From Luteimonas mephitis DSM 12574 (GTDB lineage Bacteria > Pseudomonadota > Gammaproteobacteria > Xanthomonadales > Xanthomonadaceae), in NCBI RefSeq assembly GCF_000422305.1, contig NZ_AULN01000017.1, forward strand, positions 1 through 64,000: 64,000 nucleotides of DNA, read 5' to 3'. Of this stretch, positions 54,784 to 63,984 are shown in pieces. The number at the start of each line of letters is the position of its first letter. The first letter of the stretch is position 1. The notes below the pieces were generated by a model. That model was not told the DNA's origin, ran no database searches, and saw only the letters and a program-made list of their open reading frames with translations. Made by a program: the position numbers and the translations under genes.

Positions 54784-56178
54784 TCAGGGCCGGATGCGCT
54801 GGATGTTGGTGATGCGGTCGACGTAGGTCTGCGCGGCGTTGAACCGCAGCGGCGTCAGCGGCGTCACCGATACTCCGTTGAGGTGGCCGCTGACCGGCTT
54901 GCCGTCGGCGCCCAGCCAGCTGCCGCCGTTGGTGTCGTGGATGACGTAGGGCATGCCGTTGTCGTGCCCGATCACCATCATCACGTGGCCGGGGATGTAG
55001 ACCAGGTCGCCCACCTGCAGGTCGGCGACCGCATCCATCCGCTTGTCGCGGCCGTCGGCGGCGCCGAAGGCGAGCCGGTTCAGCGCCGGGCTCACGGCCT
55101 GGTCGCGGGTGTTGCGCGGCAACAGCACGCCGAAGCTGCGGTAGACCTCGGACACGAAGCCGCTGCAGTCGCGGGTGTCGTAGGAATGGCCCCAGCCGTA
55201 GCGTTCGCCAAGGAACTTGAACGCCTGGCGGATCAGGTTGGCGCGGGTCAGCGGCAGGTAGTCGGGCGAGACGTCGGCCGTGCGCGGCAGCAGCGCCGGG
55301 ACGATGCGCAGGCTGCCGTCATCGCTGCGCACCGGCAGTTCGATCACGTGCGAGGCGTAGGCGGCCTGGCCGTTGACGGCCTTGGTCCCGGGCCAATCGC
55401 GCAGCACCGGCACGCGCACGCCCATGTCCAGCTGCAGGTCCGAAACCGCGGGCAGGTCGGGGGTGAAGGTGGTGCGCACCTTTGCGCCGGTCACCACCAG
55501 GTAGGGCACCTTGCGGGTGTAGGAGAACACCTGGGTCTTGCTGCCCTCGGCGACGTGCTGCTTCTCGATCCACGCCGCATACAGGTTGCCGACCACGAAC
55601 AGCCACTTGTGGTCGCGGCTCTCGTGCACGATCGCCACCGGGGTGCCCGGGAAGAACGCGCTCTCCTGGAAGCGGTCGATGTCGGTGTCGCCGACGCTGC
55701 TGAACACGCGCGTCGTGGTCGGGAAGGTGCGCAGGTCGGCGCGATGGACGACCAGGCCGTAACGGGTCTGCTGCGTCTTCGGGATCGCCTTGAGGTTCAG
55801 CGCGTCCATGAGGCCGTCGAGGGTCTTCTTGCCCACCGGCTTGCCCTGCACGTCGTACAGCGGCCGTGACGGCCGCGACGACAGGTCCTCGATCCATTCG
55901 CGCACCTGCGCGGCAGGCAGTTCGCCCGGCAGGCCCTCGACGTCATGCAGCGAGGGATCCTCGTGCTGCAGCCTGCGGTTCTGCGATGCGATCGCGCCGC
56001 GGTCGAGGATCACCTTGTCGGCCTGGCGCTGGCGATCGACCCAGTAGTCGGGGGTGAGCTGGTTGGTGTCGACGCCGATCACGCCGGTCGGCTGCGGCGC
56101 CATGCGGGCATCGGCGTGCGGCGGCAATCCGCCGGCGAACAGGCCGAGCAGGGCGGCCAGGAGGAAAGTGCGCTTCAT
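54784..56178 (-). CDS. NlpC/P60 peptidase with SH3-like domains
   Basis: 464 residues from the ATG at 56178; longer upstream reading rejected. Signal peptide MKRTFLLAALLGLFAGGLPP. Residues of about 85-260 include SH3-like bacterial domains (RYGLVVHRADLRTFPTTTRV, AAWIEKQHVAEGSKTQVFSY). The C-terminal NlpC/P60 domain has YGWGHSYDTRDCSGFVSEVY with the catalytic Cys at about residue 338, PGHVMMVIGHDNG with His, and VIHDTNGG. These D-Glu-diaminopimelate endopeptidases (YkfC-type) release L-Ala-D-Glu from tripeptides. First gene of the minus-strand unit. Confidence 0.92.
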   Translation of the reverse strand: MKRTFLLAALLGLFAGGLPPHADARMAPQPTGVIGVDTNQLTPDYWVDRQRQADKVILDRGAIASQNRRLQHEDPSLHDVEGLPGELPAAQVREWIEDLSSRPSRPLYDVQGKPVGKKTLDGLMDALNLKAIPKTQQTRYGLVVHRADLRTFPTTTRVFSSVGDTDIDRFQESAFFPGTPVAIVHESRDHKWLFVVGNLYAAWIEKQHVAEGSKTQVFSYTRKVPYLVVTGAKVRTTFTPDLPAVSDLQLDMGVRVPVLRDWPGTKAVNGQAAYASHVIELPVRSDDGSLRIVPALLPRTADVSPDYLPLTRANLIRQAFKFLGERYGWGHSYDTRDCSGFVSEVYRSFGVLLPRNTRDQAVSPALNRLAFGAADGRDKRMDAVADLQVGDLVYIPGHVMMVIGHDNGMPYVIHDTNGGSWLGADGKPVSGHLNGVSVTPLTPLRFNAAQTYVDRITNIQRIRP

Positions 56179-56364
56179 CGGTTCGATCCTGCGTCGGCGG
56201 GAGGAACAACAGTGTCCGGGAACCGCGCTGACACCGGCGTGCAGGTCGTCGAGCGACGCCGTGCTGGCCGCGCCGGCAGCGCGCAGGGCATGAGTGGCAC
56301 GTGTGTCTTGCACTGCAGCATGGATCTCCCCCGACGCCCGAATGGCGCCCCCGCCGCGGGCATC

Positions 56365-56437
56365 ATGGAATACATATTTCTTCTTATGCAAGTTTTTCGA
56401 ATAATTTATTGACGGTGCTGTGGGCGCATGTTACACA
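56365..56437. promoter_or_regulatory. Divergent control region of the murein-peptide locus
   Basis: An AT-rich patch in the 299-bp gap between the two units. On the plus strand a -35 TTGACG (56409-56414) is followed after 16 or 17 nt by TTACAC/TACACA, 41 bp before the transglutaminase GTG. An imperfect dyad GGAATA-CA-TATTTC lies at 56367-56380. The palindrome TTCGAA at 56396-56401 could also be bound. RpiR-type operators often look like this dyad (inference). Confidence 0.5.
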
Positions 56438-56477
56438 GCCGTAACGATGGGGCACATGCAGCGGGGCAGGGCACGGC

Positions 56478-58034
56478 GTGTATTTCACCTGGATCCATCC
56501 GGTTCGCACACCGTCGACCACGTTGGTGGCGGCAGGCCTGCGCTCGCGCCGCTGGCTGGCCGGCTGCCTGCTGTGCGCAGCGCTCGCCTGTGGCGTGACC
56601 GCCGCGCAGGCCGTACCTGCACCGCCTTCGGTGCAACAGGTGTCGGCGCTGGTGGATGCGGGTGACTTCAAGGCGGCCGAAGCCGGCATCGCCGAAGCGC
56701 TGGACCAGCCCGGCATGGCTGCGGTGCAGCAGCGGGCCTACGCTTTCCAGCGCGAGCGCATGCGCCGCATCCTGCTGGACTTCACCCTCGAGCAAGCCGA
56801 TGTCGAGGCACGCGTGCGCAAGCAGATCCCCGACCTGACCGATGCCGAGTTCGCGAAGTGGAACGCGGCCGGATTGTTCGAACACCAGGTCATCGACGGC
56901 CGCACGCTCTACTTCAACCGTTCGCCGTCCAACCTGTTCCGGCTGAGCGAGGAGGCGCTGTCGCGCCGCGATCCCGGGCTGTCGCCGATCAGCGACGGCC
57001 CGATGGAATCGCTCAACGCGCACCAGCGCGCGATCCGCGACGCGGCGCTGGCGGGGCACCAGGCCAACGTGCTTCCGCTGCGGCTGCGCATGACCCAGAA
57101 GCTGTCGGTGGATGCCGATGCGGTGCCTGCCGGCGAAACCGTGCGCGCCTGGATTCCGTATCCGCAGTCGCTGCCGGGGCACCAGGAAGACATCGTGTTC
57201 GTGGCCAGCGTGCCGGCCGCGCACGAGATCGCACCGGAAACCGCGCCGCAGCGCACGGTGTACCTGGAAAAGCCGGCAAAGGCTGGCGCCCCGACCGAGT
57301 TCTCGGTGACCTACGAACTGACGATCTTCGGCCAGTACCACGCCATCGATCCCGGCAAGGTGGTCGCGACCACGATCACGCCGGAACTCGCGCCCCATGT
57401 GGCCGAACGCGCCCCGCACGTGGTCTTCACGGATGCGATGCGCGAGTTCTCGCGGCGCGTGGTGGGCGACGAGACCAATCCGTACCGCATCGTGCGGAAG
57501 CTGTTCGCCGCGGTCGACGAGATTCCGTGGGCCGGGGCGCGCGAGTATTCGACCATCAGCAACATCAGCGACTACGCCCTGCACGCCGGCCACGCCGACT
57601 GCGGCCAGCAGACGCTGCTGCTGATCACCCTGCTGCGGATGAACGGCATCCCGGCGCGCTGGCAGTCCGGCATGGTGTTCAGCGACGGCGACTACAGCAA
57701 CATCCACGACTGGGGGCAGGTGTACCTCGCTCCCTACGGCTGGGTGCCGATGGACGTGACCACCGGCCGGCTTGCCGCCGACAAGGGCACCGGCAACGAC
57801 CCGTCGATGGAATGGTTCTACCTCGGCGGCCTGGACAACTGGCGGATCGCCTTCAACCAGGACTGGGACCAGCCGTTCCAGCCGCCGAAGAAGCACTTCC
57901 GTTCCGACAACATCGACTCGCAGCGCGGCGAGGCCGAATGGGACGGCGGCAACCTGTATTTCAACCAGACCGGTTACGACTTCGAATGGCAGATCCTGCC
58001 GGCGAAGCAGGGACGCGCCACGCTAGACCACTGA
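56478..58034 (+). CDS. Exported transglutaminase-like protein
   Basis: 518 residues from a GTG at 56478. A signal-type hydrophobic stretch (WLAGCLLCAALACGVTAAQA) ends near residue 45, after an unusual Arg-rich prefix, so the true start could be further in. Residues of about 50-330 are helical, then beta (FSVTYELTIFGQYHAIDPGK). The catalytic triad of the transglutaminase/protease-like fold is present: Cys in HADCGQQTLLLI (about 374), His in SNIHDWGQVYLA (about 409), Asp in WVPMDVTTGR (about 425). Such proteins act as peptidases or cross-linkers in the periplasm. First gene of the plus-strand unit. Confidence 0.87.
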   Translation: MYFTWIHPVRTPSTTLVAAGLRSRRWLAGCLLCAALACGVTAAQAVPAPPSVQQVSALVDAGDFKAAEAGIAEALDQPGMAAVQQRAYAFQRERMRRILLDFTLEQADVEARVRKQIPDLTDAEFAKWNAAGLFEHQVIDGRTLYFNRSPSNLFRLSEEALSRRDPGLSPISDGPMESLNAHQRAIRDAALAGHQANVLPLRLRMTQKLSVDADAVPAGETVRAWIPYPQSLPGHQEDIVFVASVPAAHEIAPETAPQRTVYLEKPAKAGAPTEFSVTYELTIFGQYHAIDPGKVVATTITPELAPHVAERAPHVVFTDAMREFSRRVVGDETNPYRIVRKLFAAVDEIPWAGAREYSTISNISDYALHAGHADCGQQTLLLITLLRMNGIPARWQSGMVFSDGDYSNIHDWGQVYLAPYGWVPMDVTTGRLAADKGTGNDPSMEWFYLGGLDNWRIAFNQDWDQPFQPPKKHFRSDNIDSQRGEAEWDGGNLYFNQTGYDFEWQILPAKQGRATLDH

Positions 58035-58074
58035 TTTCAACAATGCCATCCACAGCATCGACGGGGAGAGGGAA

Positions 58075-61000
58075 ATGAGCAACGAGCGGAATCTGCGCAG
58101 ACGCGCGCTTTGCATGGCGATGGGGATCTGCCTTGCATCCATGGCATCTGCGCCGGTGTTTGCGCAGAGCGTGACCGGCGCGGTGGCAGGCCGCGCGGAG
58201 GCGGGCCAACAGGTGACGATCACCAATCCGTCGACGGGGTTGACGCGTTCGGCGACGGTGGCCGGCGACGGCAGCTATCGCATCGCCCAGTTGCCGCCGG
58301 GCGACTACACCCTGACCACGGGGTCGGGTGAGGCGGTTCCGGTCAGCGTTTCCATTGGCGGCACCACGACCGTCAACCTGACCGGCGCCGGTGCGGTGGA
58401 CCTGGCCACGGTGCAGGTGATCGGCTCCAGGGTCATCAATCGCGTGGACGTGCGTTCCACCGAGTCGGCGACCAACATCAGGCGCGAGGAGATCGCGCGG
58501 ATGCCGGTCGACCAGAACCTTGCCTCGGTCGCGCTGCTGGCGCCGGGCGTGCAGGCTTCCGCGGCCAGCTTCGGTGGCCTGAACTTCGGCGGCTCCTCAG
58601 TGGCCGAGAACGTGATCTACATCAACGGCCTGAACGTCACCGATCCGTATCGCCGGCAGGGCTATTCTTCGGTGCCCTTCGGGTTCTACGAGGAATTCCA
58701 GGTCAAGACCGGTGGCTACTCGGCCGAGTTCGGCCGCAGCACCGGCGGCGTGATCAACGCCGTGACGCGCTCGGGCACCAACGATTTCAAGGCGGGCGTC
58801 GAGTTCACGATGGAGCCCAAGGCCTGGTCGATGTCCCCGAGGGACCAGTTCTACGACAACGGCGATATCGTCGAGCGCGATCGCAGCAGCCGTGATGGTG
58901 GATCGTTCTACAAGGCCAATGTCTGGGCATCGGGTGCCCTCATCCAGGATCGCCTGTTCTTCTTCGGCATGTACGAGCAGCGCGACAGCAATCCGCGGGA
59001 CATCGACACGGTGGAGGCCTGGTACACCGAGAGCAACAACGACTTCTGGGGTGGCAAGCTCGACTGGCAGATCAATGACAACCACCTGTTGTCGCTGCTG
59101 GCCTTCTCCGACAAGGCCGAATCGGACACGCTCAAGTACGACTACGACTGGGATGCCGCCACGCGGGGTGCCGCGCAGGGAGGAAGCGTCGCCGGCTCCG
59201 GCGGCGACAACTGGTCGTTGACCTATACCGGCAACTTCACCCAGAACTTCGTCGCCAAGGCGATGTATGGCGTGAACAAGCGCAGTTCCGACAGTTTCAG
59301 CCAGTGGGACCCCTACTGCAGCATTCTGGATCGCGACACCACCTACACGACCATTTTCGGCCCGAAGACCATTCGGGAGGGGTGTGCCCCGAGCACCAGC
59401 GGCATCAGTTACCGGGACGACGAGCGGGAGGCCGCGCGCCTCGACTTCGAATGGACGCTGGGTGACCACCTGCTGCGTTTCGGCGCCGACCATGAGGTCA
59501 TGGACTCCACGACTTCTGCACTTTTCCCGGGCGACGGCATGCGCTACAGGTTGATGGGCGTTGTTCCCGACCCGGATGATCCAGGTGCGCCACAGGTGCT
59601 CCCCAACGGTACGGTCATCCCCGCTGGCGTAACCGCATACCTCGACGGCCGCTACAAGGTCACCGGTGCCCCCGTCAGCACCAAGGCGCAGGCGATCTAC
59701 ATCGAGGACAACTGGAACGTCACCCCCGACCTGCTGCTGAACATCGGCGTGCGCGCGGACAAGTTCGAGAACACGCTCGCGTCGGGCGTCACCTTCGCCA
59801 AGGCCGATTTCAGCGACATGATCTCGCCGCGCGTGGGCTTCAGCTGGGACATCAAGGGCGACGGCACCACCAAGCTGTTCGGCAACGCCGGCCGCTACTA
59901 CATCCCGCTGACCAACAAGCTCACCGACTATTTCGGCGGCGGCACCATCGACGAGCACACGTACTACGTGCTGGATGGCTGGGAAGAACGGATCGACCCG
60001 ATCCTCGGCACGCCGTACCTGTACCCGATCATCGGCGACCAGCTCGGCCCGGTGAATACGGAAGGCAACGCCCCCGCACCCGATGACGTCCGTACAGCGG
60101 TCGCGCGCGACCTGAAGCAGGTGTTCCAGGACGAGTTCATCCTGGGCTTCCAGCAGGCGCTCAACCAGGCCTGGTCATGGGGCGTGAATGCGACCTACCG
60201 CAAGATGACGCGCGCAGTGGAAGACGTCAGCATCCGCCACGTGGAAGGATGCCCCTGGTATTCCGGTGACTGGCCGATCCTCAACCCCGGCGAGACGAAC
60301 ACCCTGTGGTGCCCCGACACCAATGACTGGGTGACGTTCGACAACTCCAAGGACGGTTACAAGGCGCTGGGCAGCGGCCTGATCATGGGCTACAAGAAGC
60401 CCAGGCGCACCTACAAGGCGGTCGAATTCCAGCTCGATCGCGCGTGGGACGACAAGTGGGCGCTGAACATCAGCTACCTGTGGTCGAAGTCGGACGGCAA
60501 CATCGAAGGCCCGGTGAACTCGGATACCGGCTACAACGACACCAGCCTGGTGCAGTACTACGACCACCCTGCCGTGAACGAACGCTTCGGCCCGACGTTC
60601 AACGATTACCGCCACCAGATCAAGATCCGCGGCAGCTACAAGTTCAACGACATGTGGACCGTGGGCGGTACGCTCAGCACGCGGTCCGGCGGCCCGATCA
60701 CCGCGTTCGGCGTGCGCTGGCCCGACGACAACCGCAGCGCCGGCGGGCCGAGCGAATACAGCGGCGGCGGATCGGGCTGGCTGTGCGAGTCCGGCTGCGA
60801 CGACTGGACCACGCGGCAACTGGTCTACACCGCAAAGGGTGCGTTCGGTCGCATGCCGTGGGTCACCGACCTGGGCGCCAGCGTGATGTGGACGCTGCCT
60901 TCGGACAGGATCGACCTGAAGGCGCGCTTCTCGGTCTACAACCTGCTCAACAAGCAGACCGAGATCAACGTGCACTCCCGCTACGAAAGCCTGCCCGGCA

Positions 61001-61083
61001 CACAGATGCCGCACTTCGGCGAAGCCAAGGCCTGGCAGTCGCCGCGCTACATGCAGCTGGTCGTGACCTGGAACTTCTTCTGA
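58075..61083 (+). CDS. TonB-dependent outer membrane receptor (Oar-like)
   Basis: 1002 residues. Signal peptide, then a carboxypeptidase-regulatory-like domain (AGRAEAGQQVTITNPSTG, SYRIAQLPPGDYTLTTG) at about 30-110, typical of Oar/OmpA-related receptors. The plug starts about residue 115 (VQVIGSRVINRVDVRSTESA) and includes YINGLNVTDPYRRQGYSSVP and GGYSAEFGRSTGGVINAVTR. A long beta-barrel follows, ending in a terminal Phe (LQLVVTWNFF). It should import a substrate across the outer membrane with TonB-ExbBD energy; the neighbours suggest murein peptides or cell-wall fragments (inference). Follows the transglutaminase gene by 40 bp and is closed by a terminator. Confidence 0.95.
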   Translation: MSNERNLRRRALCMAMGICLASMASAPVFAQSVTGAVAGRAEAGQQVTITNPSTGLTRSATVAGDGSYRIAQLPPGDYTLTTGSGEAVPVSVSIGGTTTVNLTGAGAVDLATVQVIGSRVINRVDVRSTESATNIRREEIARMPVDQNLASVALLAPGVQASAASFGGLNFGGSSVAENVIYINGLNVTDPYRRQGYSSVPFGFYEEFQVKTGGYSAEFGRSTGGVINAVTRSGTNDFKAGVEFTMEPKAWSMSPRDQFYDNGDIVERDRSSRDGGSFYKANVWASGALIQDRLFFFGMYEQRDSNPRDIDTVEAWYTESNNDFWGGKLDWQINDNHLLSLLAFSDKAESDTLKYDYDWDAATRGAAQGGSVAGSGGDNWSLTYTGNFTQNFVAKAMYGVNKRSSDSFSQWDPYCSILDRDTTYTTIFGPKTIREGCAPSTSGISYRDDEREAARLDFEWTLGDHLLRFGADHEVMDSTTSALFPGDGMRYRLMGVVPDPDDPGAPQVLPNGTVIPAGVTAYLDGRYKVTGAPVSTKAQAIYIEDNWNVTPDLLLNIGVRADKFENTLASGVTFAKADFSDMISPRVGFSWDIKGDGTTKLFGNAGRYYIPLTNKLTDYFGGGTIDEHTYYVLDGWEERIDPILGTPYLYPIIGDQLGPVNTEGNAPAPDDVRTAVARDLKQVFQDEFILGFQQALNQAWSWGVNATYRKMTRAVEDVSIRHVEGCPWYSGDWPILNPGETNTLWCPDTNDWVTFDNSKDGYKALGSGLIMGYKKPRRTYKAVEFQLDRAWDDKWALNISYLWSKSDGNIEGPVNSDTGYNDTSLVQYYDHPAVNERFGPTFNDYRHQIKIRGSYKFNDMWTVGGTLSTRSGGPITAFGVRWPDDNRSAGGPSEYSGGGSGWLCESGCDDWTTRQLVYTAKGAFGRMPWVTDLGASVMWTLPSDRIDLKARFSVYNLLNKQTEINVHSRYESLPGTQMPHFGEAKAWQSPRYMQLVVTWNFF

Positions 61084-61094
61084 TCTCCTCCCAT

Positions 61095-61127
61095 GGGCGG
61101 CCCGCACGTCGGGCCGCCCTTCTTTTT
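61095..61127 (+). terminator. Rho-independent terminator of the receptor gene
   Basis: A 10-bp stem GGGCGGCCCG / CGGGCCGCCC (61095-61104, 61110-61119), loop CACGT, then TTCTTTTT. It starts 11 nt after the receptor stop, so the receptor and the downstream hydrolase may be separately controlled. Confidence 0.9.
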
Positions 61128-61177
61128 GCCCGCGTCAGGCGGCAGGATGGCCGCGGCCGGGCGAGGGATGCCATGCC

Positions 61178-62782
61178 ATGAAGCTTGCACGCCTGATTTT
61201 TCCCGCCCTGGCCTGCGGCCTGCTCTGCGTGCCGGCGATGGCACGCGCTGCGGAGCCGGTGCGGGCAAAGGTCGACACGCAGGCTGTCGACCGCGCGTTC
61301 GACGAGACCGTCGCCCGCTACCAGCTGCCGGGGCTGGCGGTCGGGATCGTCGAGGACGGCAAGGTCGTCTACGCGCGCACCACCGGCGAGCTGGCGGCAG
61401 GTGGCGGCGTGAAGATCGACGCCGACACGCTGTTCAAGATCGCCTCCAACAGCAAGGCGATGACCACCGGCCTGCTGGCGCGGCTGGTCGATGCCGGAAA
61501 GCTCGAGTGGGACGATCCGGTGACGAAGTACCTGCCGGACTTCCGCATGTACGACCCGTGGGTCACGCGCGAAATGCAGGTGCGCGACCTGCTGATCCAC
61601 AACAGCGGCCTGGGCGCCGGTGCCGGCGACCTGATGCTGTGGCCCGGGCCCAATCATTTCAGCCGCGCGGACGTGATCCACGGCCTGCGCTACCTCAAGC
61701 CGGTCTACAGCTTCCGTTCGCGCTACGCCTACGACAACACGCTGTACATCGTGGCAGGCGAGGTGGCGGCCGCCGCCGGAGGGGCGCCGTACGAAACGCT
61801 GGTGCGGCGGGAACTGTTCGGCCCGCTGGGCATGACGCGCTGCCAGGTGGGCGAATGGAACCGCGATGCGGTGGGCAACGTCGCCCAGCCGCACGCGCGC
61901 CGCGACGGCCGCAACGTGGTTGCCGGTGAAGACGATGCGGTGGTTCCGAACGTGCCGATGATGGCTGCCGGAGGCATCCGCTGCAGCCTGCGCGACATGC
62001 TCGCCTGGGTGACGATGTGGCTGGAGCCGGAAACCTCGGGACTGGTCGACGGCAAGCCATGGCTGTCGCCGGCGCAGCGCGAGGCCGTGTGGTCGCCGCA
62101 GACGATCATGCCGCTGTCGCGGCGGATGCGTGACTGGGACGACAGCCACTACTCGGCGTACGGTTACGGCTGGCGCCTGGCCGACGTGGACGGGACCCAG
62201 AAGGTGTCGCATACCGGCACGCTTTCTGGCATGTATTCGGCGGTCACGCTGCTGCCACAGGCGCACGTCGGCTTCGTGATCCTGATCAACACCGACGCAG
62301 ACGACGCGCGCACCGTGCTCAACCAGGTGCTGGTGAAACATTTCACCGCGCCCGCGCAGCGGCGCACGGTGGCCGAGTACGCCGACGAGCTGGATCGCGA
62401 TGCGCGCACGGCGAAGGTGGAGCGGCCGCTGCCCGATACCTCGTCGCGGCAACCGGCCACGGCGGCCGCCCTGGGCGACCGGATCGGGGTGTACCGCGAC
62501 CCGTGGTTCGGCGACGTGGCGATCTGCCCGGCCGGCGACGGTGTGCGATTCGCTTCGGACAAGTCGCCCTTGATGGTCGGCGACGTGATGCGGTCAGGCG
62601 ACCGTCTGCTCGTGCAATGGCGGGGCAGCGGCGCGGATACCGAGCCATGGCTGGAGTTCGGGCCGGCGACGTCGACGCCGGTGACGCTGAAGATGTCGAA
62701 GATCGACCCGGACGCCGACTTCAGCAGCGATTTCGAAGATCTTTCTTTCGTGCGCGTCGGCGATTGCCGCGGAGGTGGCTGA
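61178..62782 (+). CDS. Beta-lactamase-family serine hydrolase
   Basis: 534 residues. Signal peptide MKLARLIFPALACGLLCVPA. Penicillin-binding-protein/beta-lactamase class C fold: S-x-x-K in KIASNSKAMTTGLL (Ser at about 91), Y-x-N in RYAYDNTLYIVAGE (about 183), and the K/H-T-G-type box in VSHTGTLSGMYS. A C-terminal extension (about 420-530: DRIGVYRDPWFGDVAICPAG) resembles DUF3471. It could act as a D-aminopeptidase, esterase or DD-peptidase in the periplasm. The stop overlaps the ATG of the D-Ala-D-Ala dipeptidase (TGATG). Confidence 0.92.
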   Translation: MKLARLIFPALACGLLCVPAMARAAEPVRAKVDTQAVDRAFDETVARYQLPGLAVGIVEDGKVVYARTTGELAAGGGVKIDADTLFKIASNSKAMTTGLLARLVDAGKLEWDDPVTKYLPDFRMYDPWVTREMQVRDLLIHNSGLGAGAGDLMLWPGPNHFSRADVIHGLRYLKPVYSFRSRYAYDNTLYIVAGEVAAAAGGAPYETLVRRELFGPLGMTRCQVGEWNRDAVGNVAQPHARRDGRNVVAGEDDAVVPNVPMMAAGGIRCSLRDMLAWVTMWLEPETSGLVDGKPWLSPAQREAVWSPQTIMPLSRRMRDWDDSHYSAYGYGWRLADVDGTQKVSHTGTLSGMYSAVTLLPQAHVGFVILINTDADDARTVLNQVLVKHFTAPAQRRTVAEYADELDRDARTAKVERPLPDTSSRQPATAAALGDRIGVYRDPWFGDVAICPAGDGVRFASDKSPLMVGDVMRSGDRLLVQWRGSGADTEPWLEFGPATSTPVTLKMSKIDPDADFSSDFEDLSFVRVGDCRGGG

Positions 62783-63495
62783 TGTCCGGGATTCGCGTCC
62801 TGCTGTGCCCGCTGCTGTTTGCCGTCGCCGGCTGCGCGACGACGCCGCCACCGACGGTGTCGCCTGCAACCGATGCCGAGTCCGCCGGCATGGTGGACAT
62901 CCAGTCGCTGGTGCCGGACATCCGCCTCGACATCCGCTACGCCGGCCACCACAACTTCGTCGGCGTGCCCATCGATGGCTATGACGCGCCGCGCTGCTAC
63001 CTGCTGCGCCCGGTGGCCGAGGCGCTGCAGCGCGTGGAGAAGAGCCTGCGCACGCGCCATCGGCGCCTGCAGGTCTTCGATTGCTATCGCCCGGTGCGGG
63101 CCGTGCAGCACTTCACGCGCTGGGTGCACGACGCGCAGGATCAACGCAACAAGGCGGAGTTCTATCCGACGCTGGACAAGCGCCAGCTGATGCCCGGGTA
63201 CATCGCAGAGCATTCCGGCCACAGCCGCGGGGCGACCATCGACCTGACCGTGATGCAGTGCGACGCCAGCGGCAACGACTGCGTGCCGCTCGACATGGGC
63301 ACCGGCTTCGACTACTTCGGCGAACTGGCGCATACCGACTCGCCGAACGCGACCGCCGCGCAGCGCCACAACCGCCACCTGCTGCGCGACGCGATGCAGG
63401 CGCAGGGCTTCGGCAACTACGCCGACGAGTGGTGGCACTACACGCTGCGCCCGGAACCCGACCCGCGGACGGCGTACGACTTCCCGCTGCGCTGA
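62782..63495 (+). CDS. D-alanyl-D-alanine dipeptidase (VanX/DdpX-like)
   Basis: 237 residues from the ATG at 62782, coupled to the upstream gene. Lipobox FAVAGC at about residue 17, so it is an anchored periplasmic protein. M15D motifs: VDIQSLVPDIRLDIRYAGHH, LQVFDCYRPVRAVQHF, then SGHSRGATIDLTVMQ (S-x-H-x6-D) and DEWWHYTLRPEP (E-x-x-H). VanX-type zinc dipeptidases split D-Ala-D-Ala, here presumably freed from murein for nutrition rather than for vancomycin resistance, since no VanA/VanH ligase genes are nearby. Confidence 0.93.
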   Translation: MSGIRVLLCPLLFAVAGCATTPPPTVSPATDAESAGMVDIQSLVPDIRLDIRYAGHHNFVGVPIDGYDAPRCYLLRPVAEALQRVEKSLRTRHRRLQVFDCYRPVRAVQHFTRWVHDAQDQRNKAEFYPTLDKRQLMPGYIAEHSGHSRGATIDLTVMQCDASGNDCVPLDMGTGFDYFGELAHTDSPNATAAQRHNRHLLRDAMQAQGFGNYADEWWHYTLRPEPDPRTAYDFPLR

Positions 63496-63567
63496 GCGGG
63501 CGCCGGTTGCGGGAGGCGATGCCCGGCTCGCCGCGACCTGTTCAAGCTTCTCGCATCCTGCTCCGGT

Positions 63568-63642
63568 GGGAGCGACGAGAGCAGCGAGCTTCCCGGGCCG
63601 CCCGCGGGCAAGCCTGGGAAGCTCGCGGCTTCCGCCGCTCCT
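63568..63642. repeat. Dispersed GGGAGCG hairpin repeat (variant)
   Basis: Arms GGGAGCGACGAGAGCAGCGA and CTCGCGGCTTCCGCCGCTCC with a nested CTTCCCGGG / CCTGGGAAG stem. It follows the dipeptidase gene in the 342-bp gap to the tRNA terminator. The rest of that gap holds no gene. Confidence 0.8.
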
Positions 63643-63837
63643 GCGCCGCTCCCGTCGTGGCTTGCAGGGCGGGGAATCAACTCTGCGACTGTTCCGATGC
63701 CTGTTGTCGTGCCCACGGGATCGCTTGTTGCGACCGGGGCGGCATGTCCAGCATTGCCGCCGGAAATGATGCCATGCGTATCCATGCCGCCACCCATGGA
63801 AACGGGCGCATTCTTCCGGTTCTTTTCCGGCAGGCAC

Positions 63838-63879
63838 AAAAAAGGCCGGAAGCCCTGGACTTCAGGGTTTGCCGGCCTT
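63838..63879 (-). terminator. Rho-independent terminator of tRNA-Ala
   Basis: Minus-strand hairpin GGCCGGCAAACCCTG / CAGGGCTTCCGGCC followed by TTTTTT (63838-63843). Confidence 0.88.
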
Positions 63880-63908
63880 CGTTGTACGTCCAGGGACGTT
63901 TACGTGAG

Positions 63909-63984
63909 TGGTGGAGCGGAGGGGGATCGAACCCCTGACCTCCACGATGCGAACGTGGCGCTCTCCCAGCTGAGCTACCGCCCC
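63909..63984 (-). tRNA. tRNA-Ala (anticodon CGC)
   Basis: 76 nt with encoded CCA. Acceptor GGGGCGG / CCGCTCC (with wobble), D arm GCTCAGCTGGGAGAGC, anticodon arm CCACG-TTCGCAT-CGTGG with anticodon CGC, T arm AGGGG-TTCGATC-CCCCT. Reads GCG. Confidence 0.95.

Noticed and set aside
61178..63495. Vancomycin-type resistance operon (VanX, VanY-like)
   Set aside because: No D-Ala-D-Lac ligase, VanH or two-component genes; the neighbours are murein-degradation genes, and the VanY-like gene lies 54 kb away.
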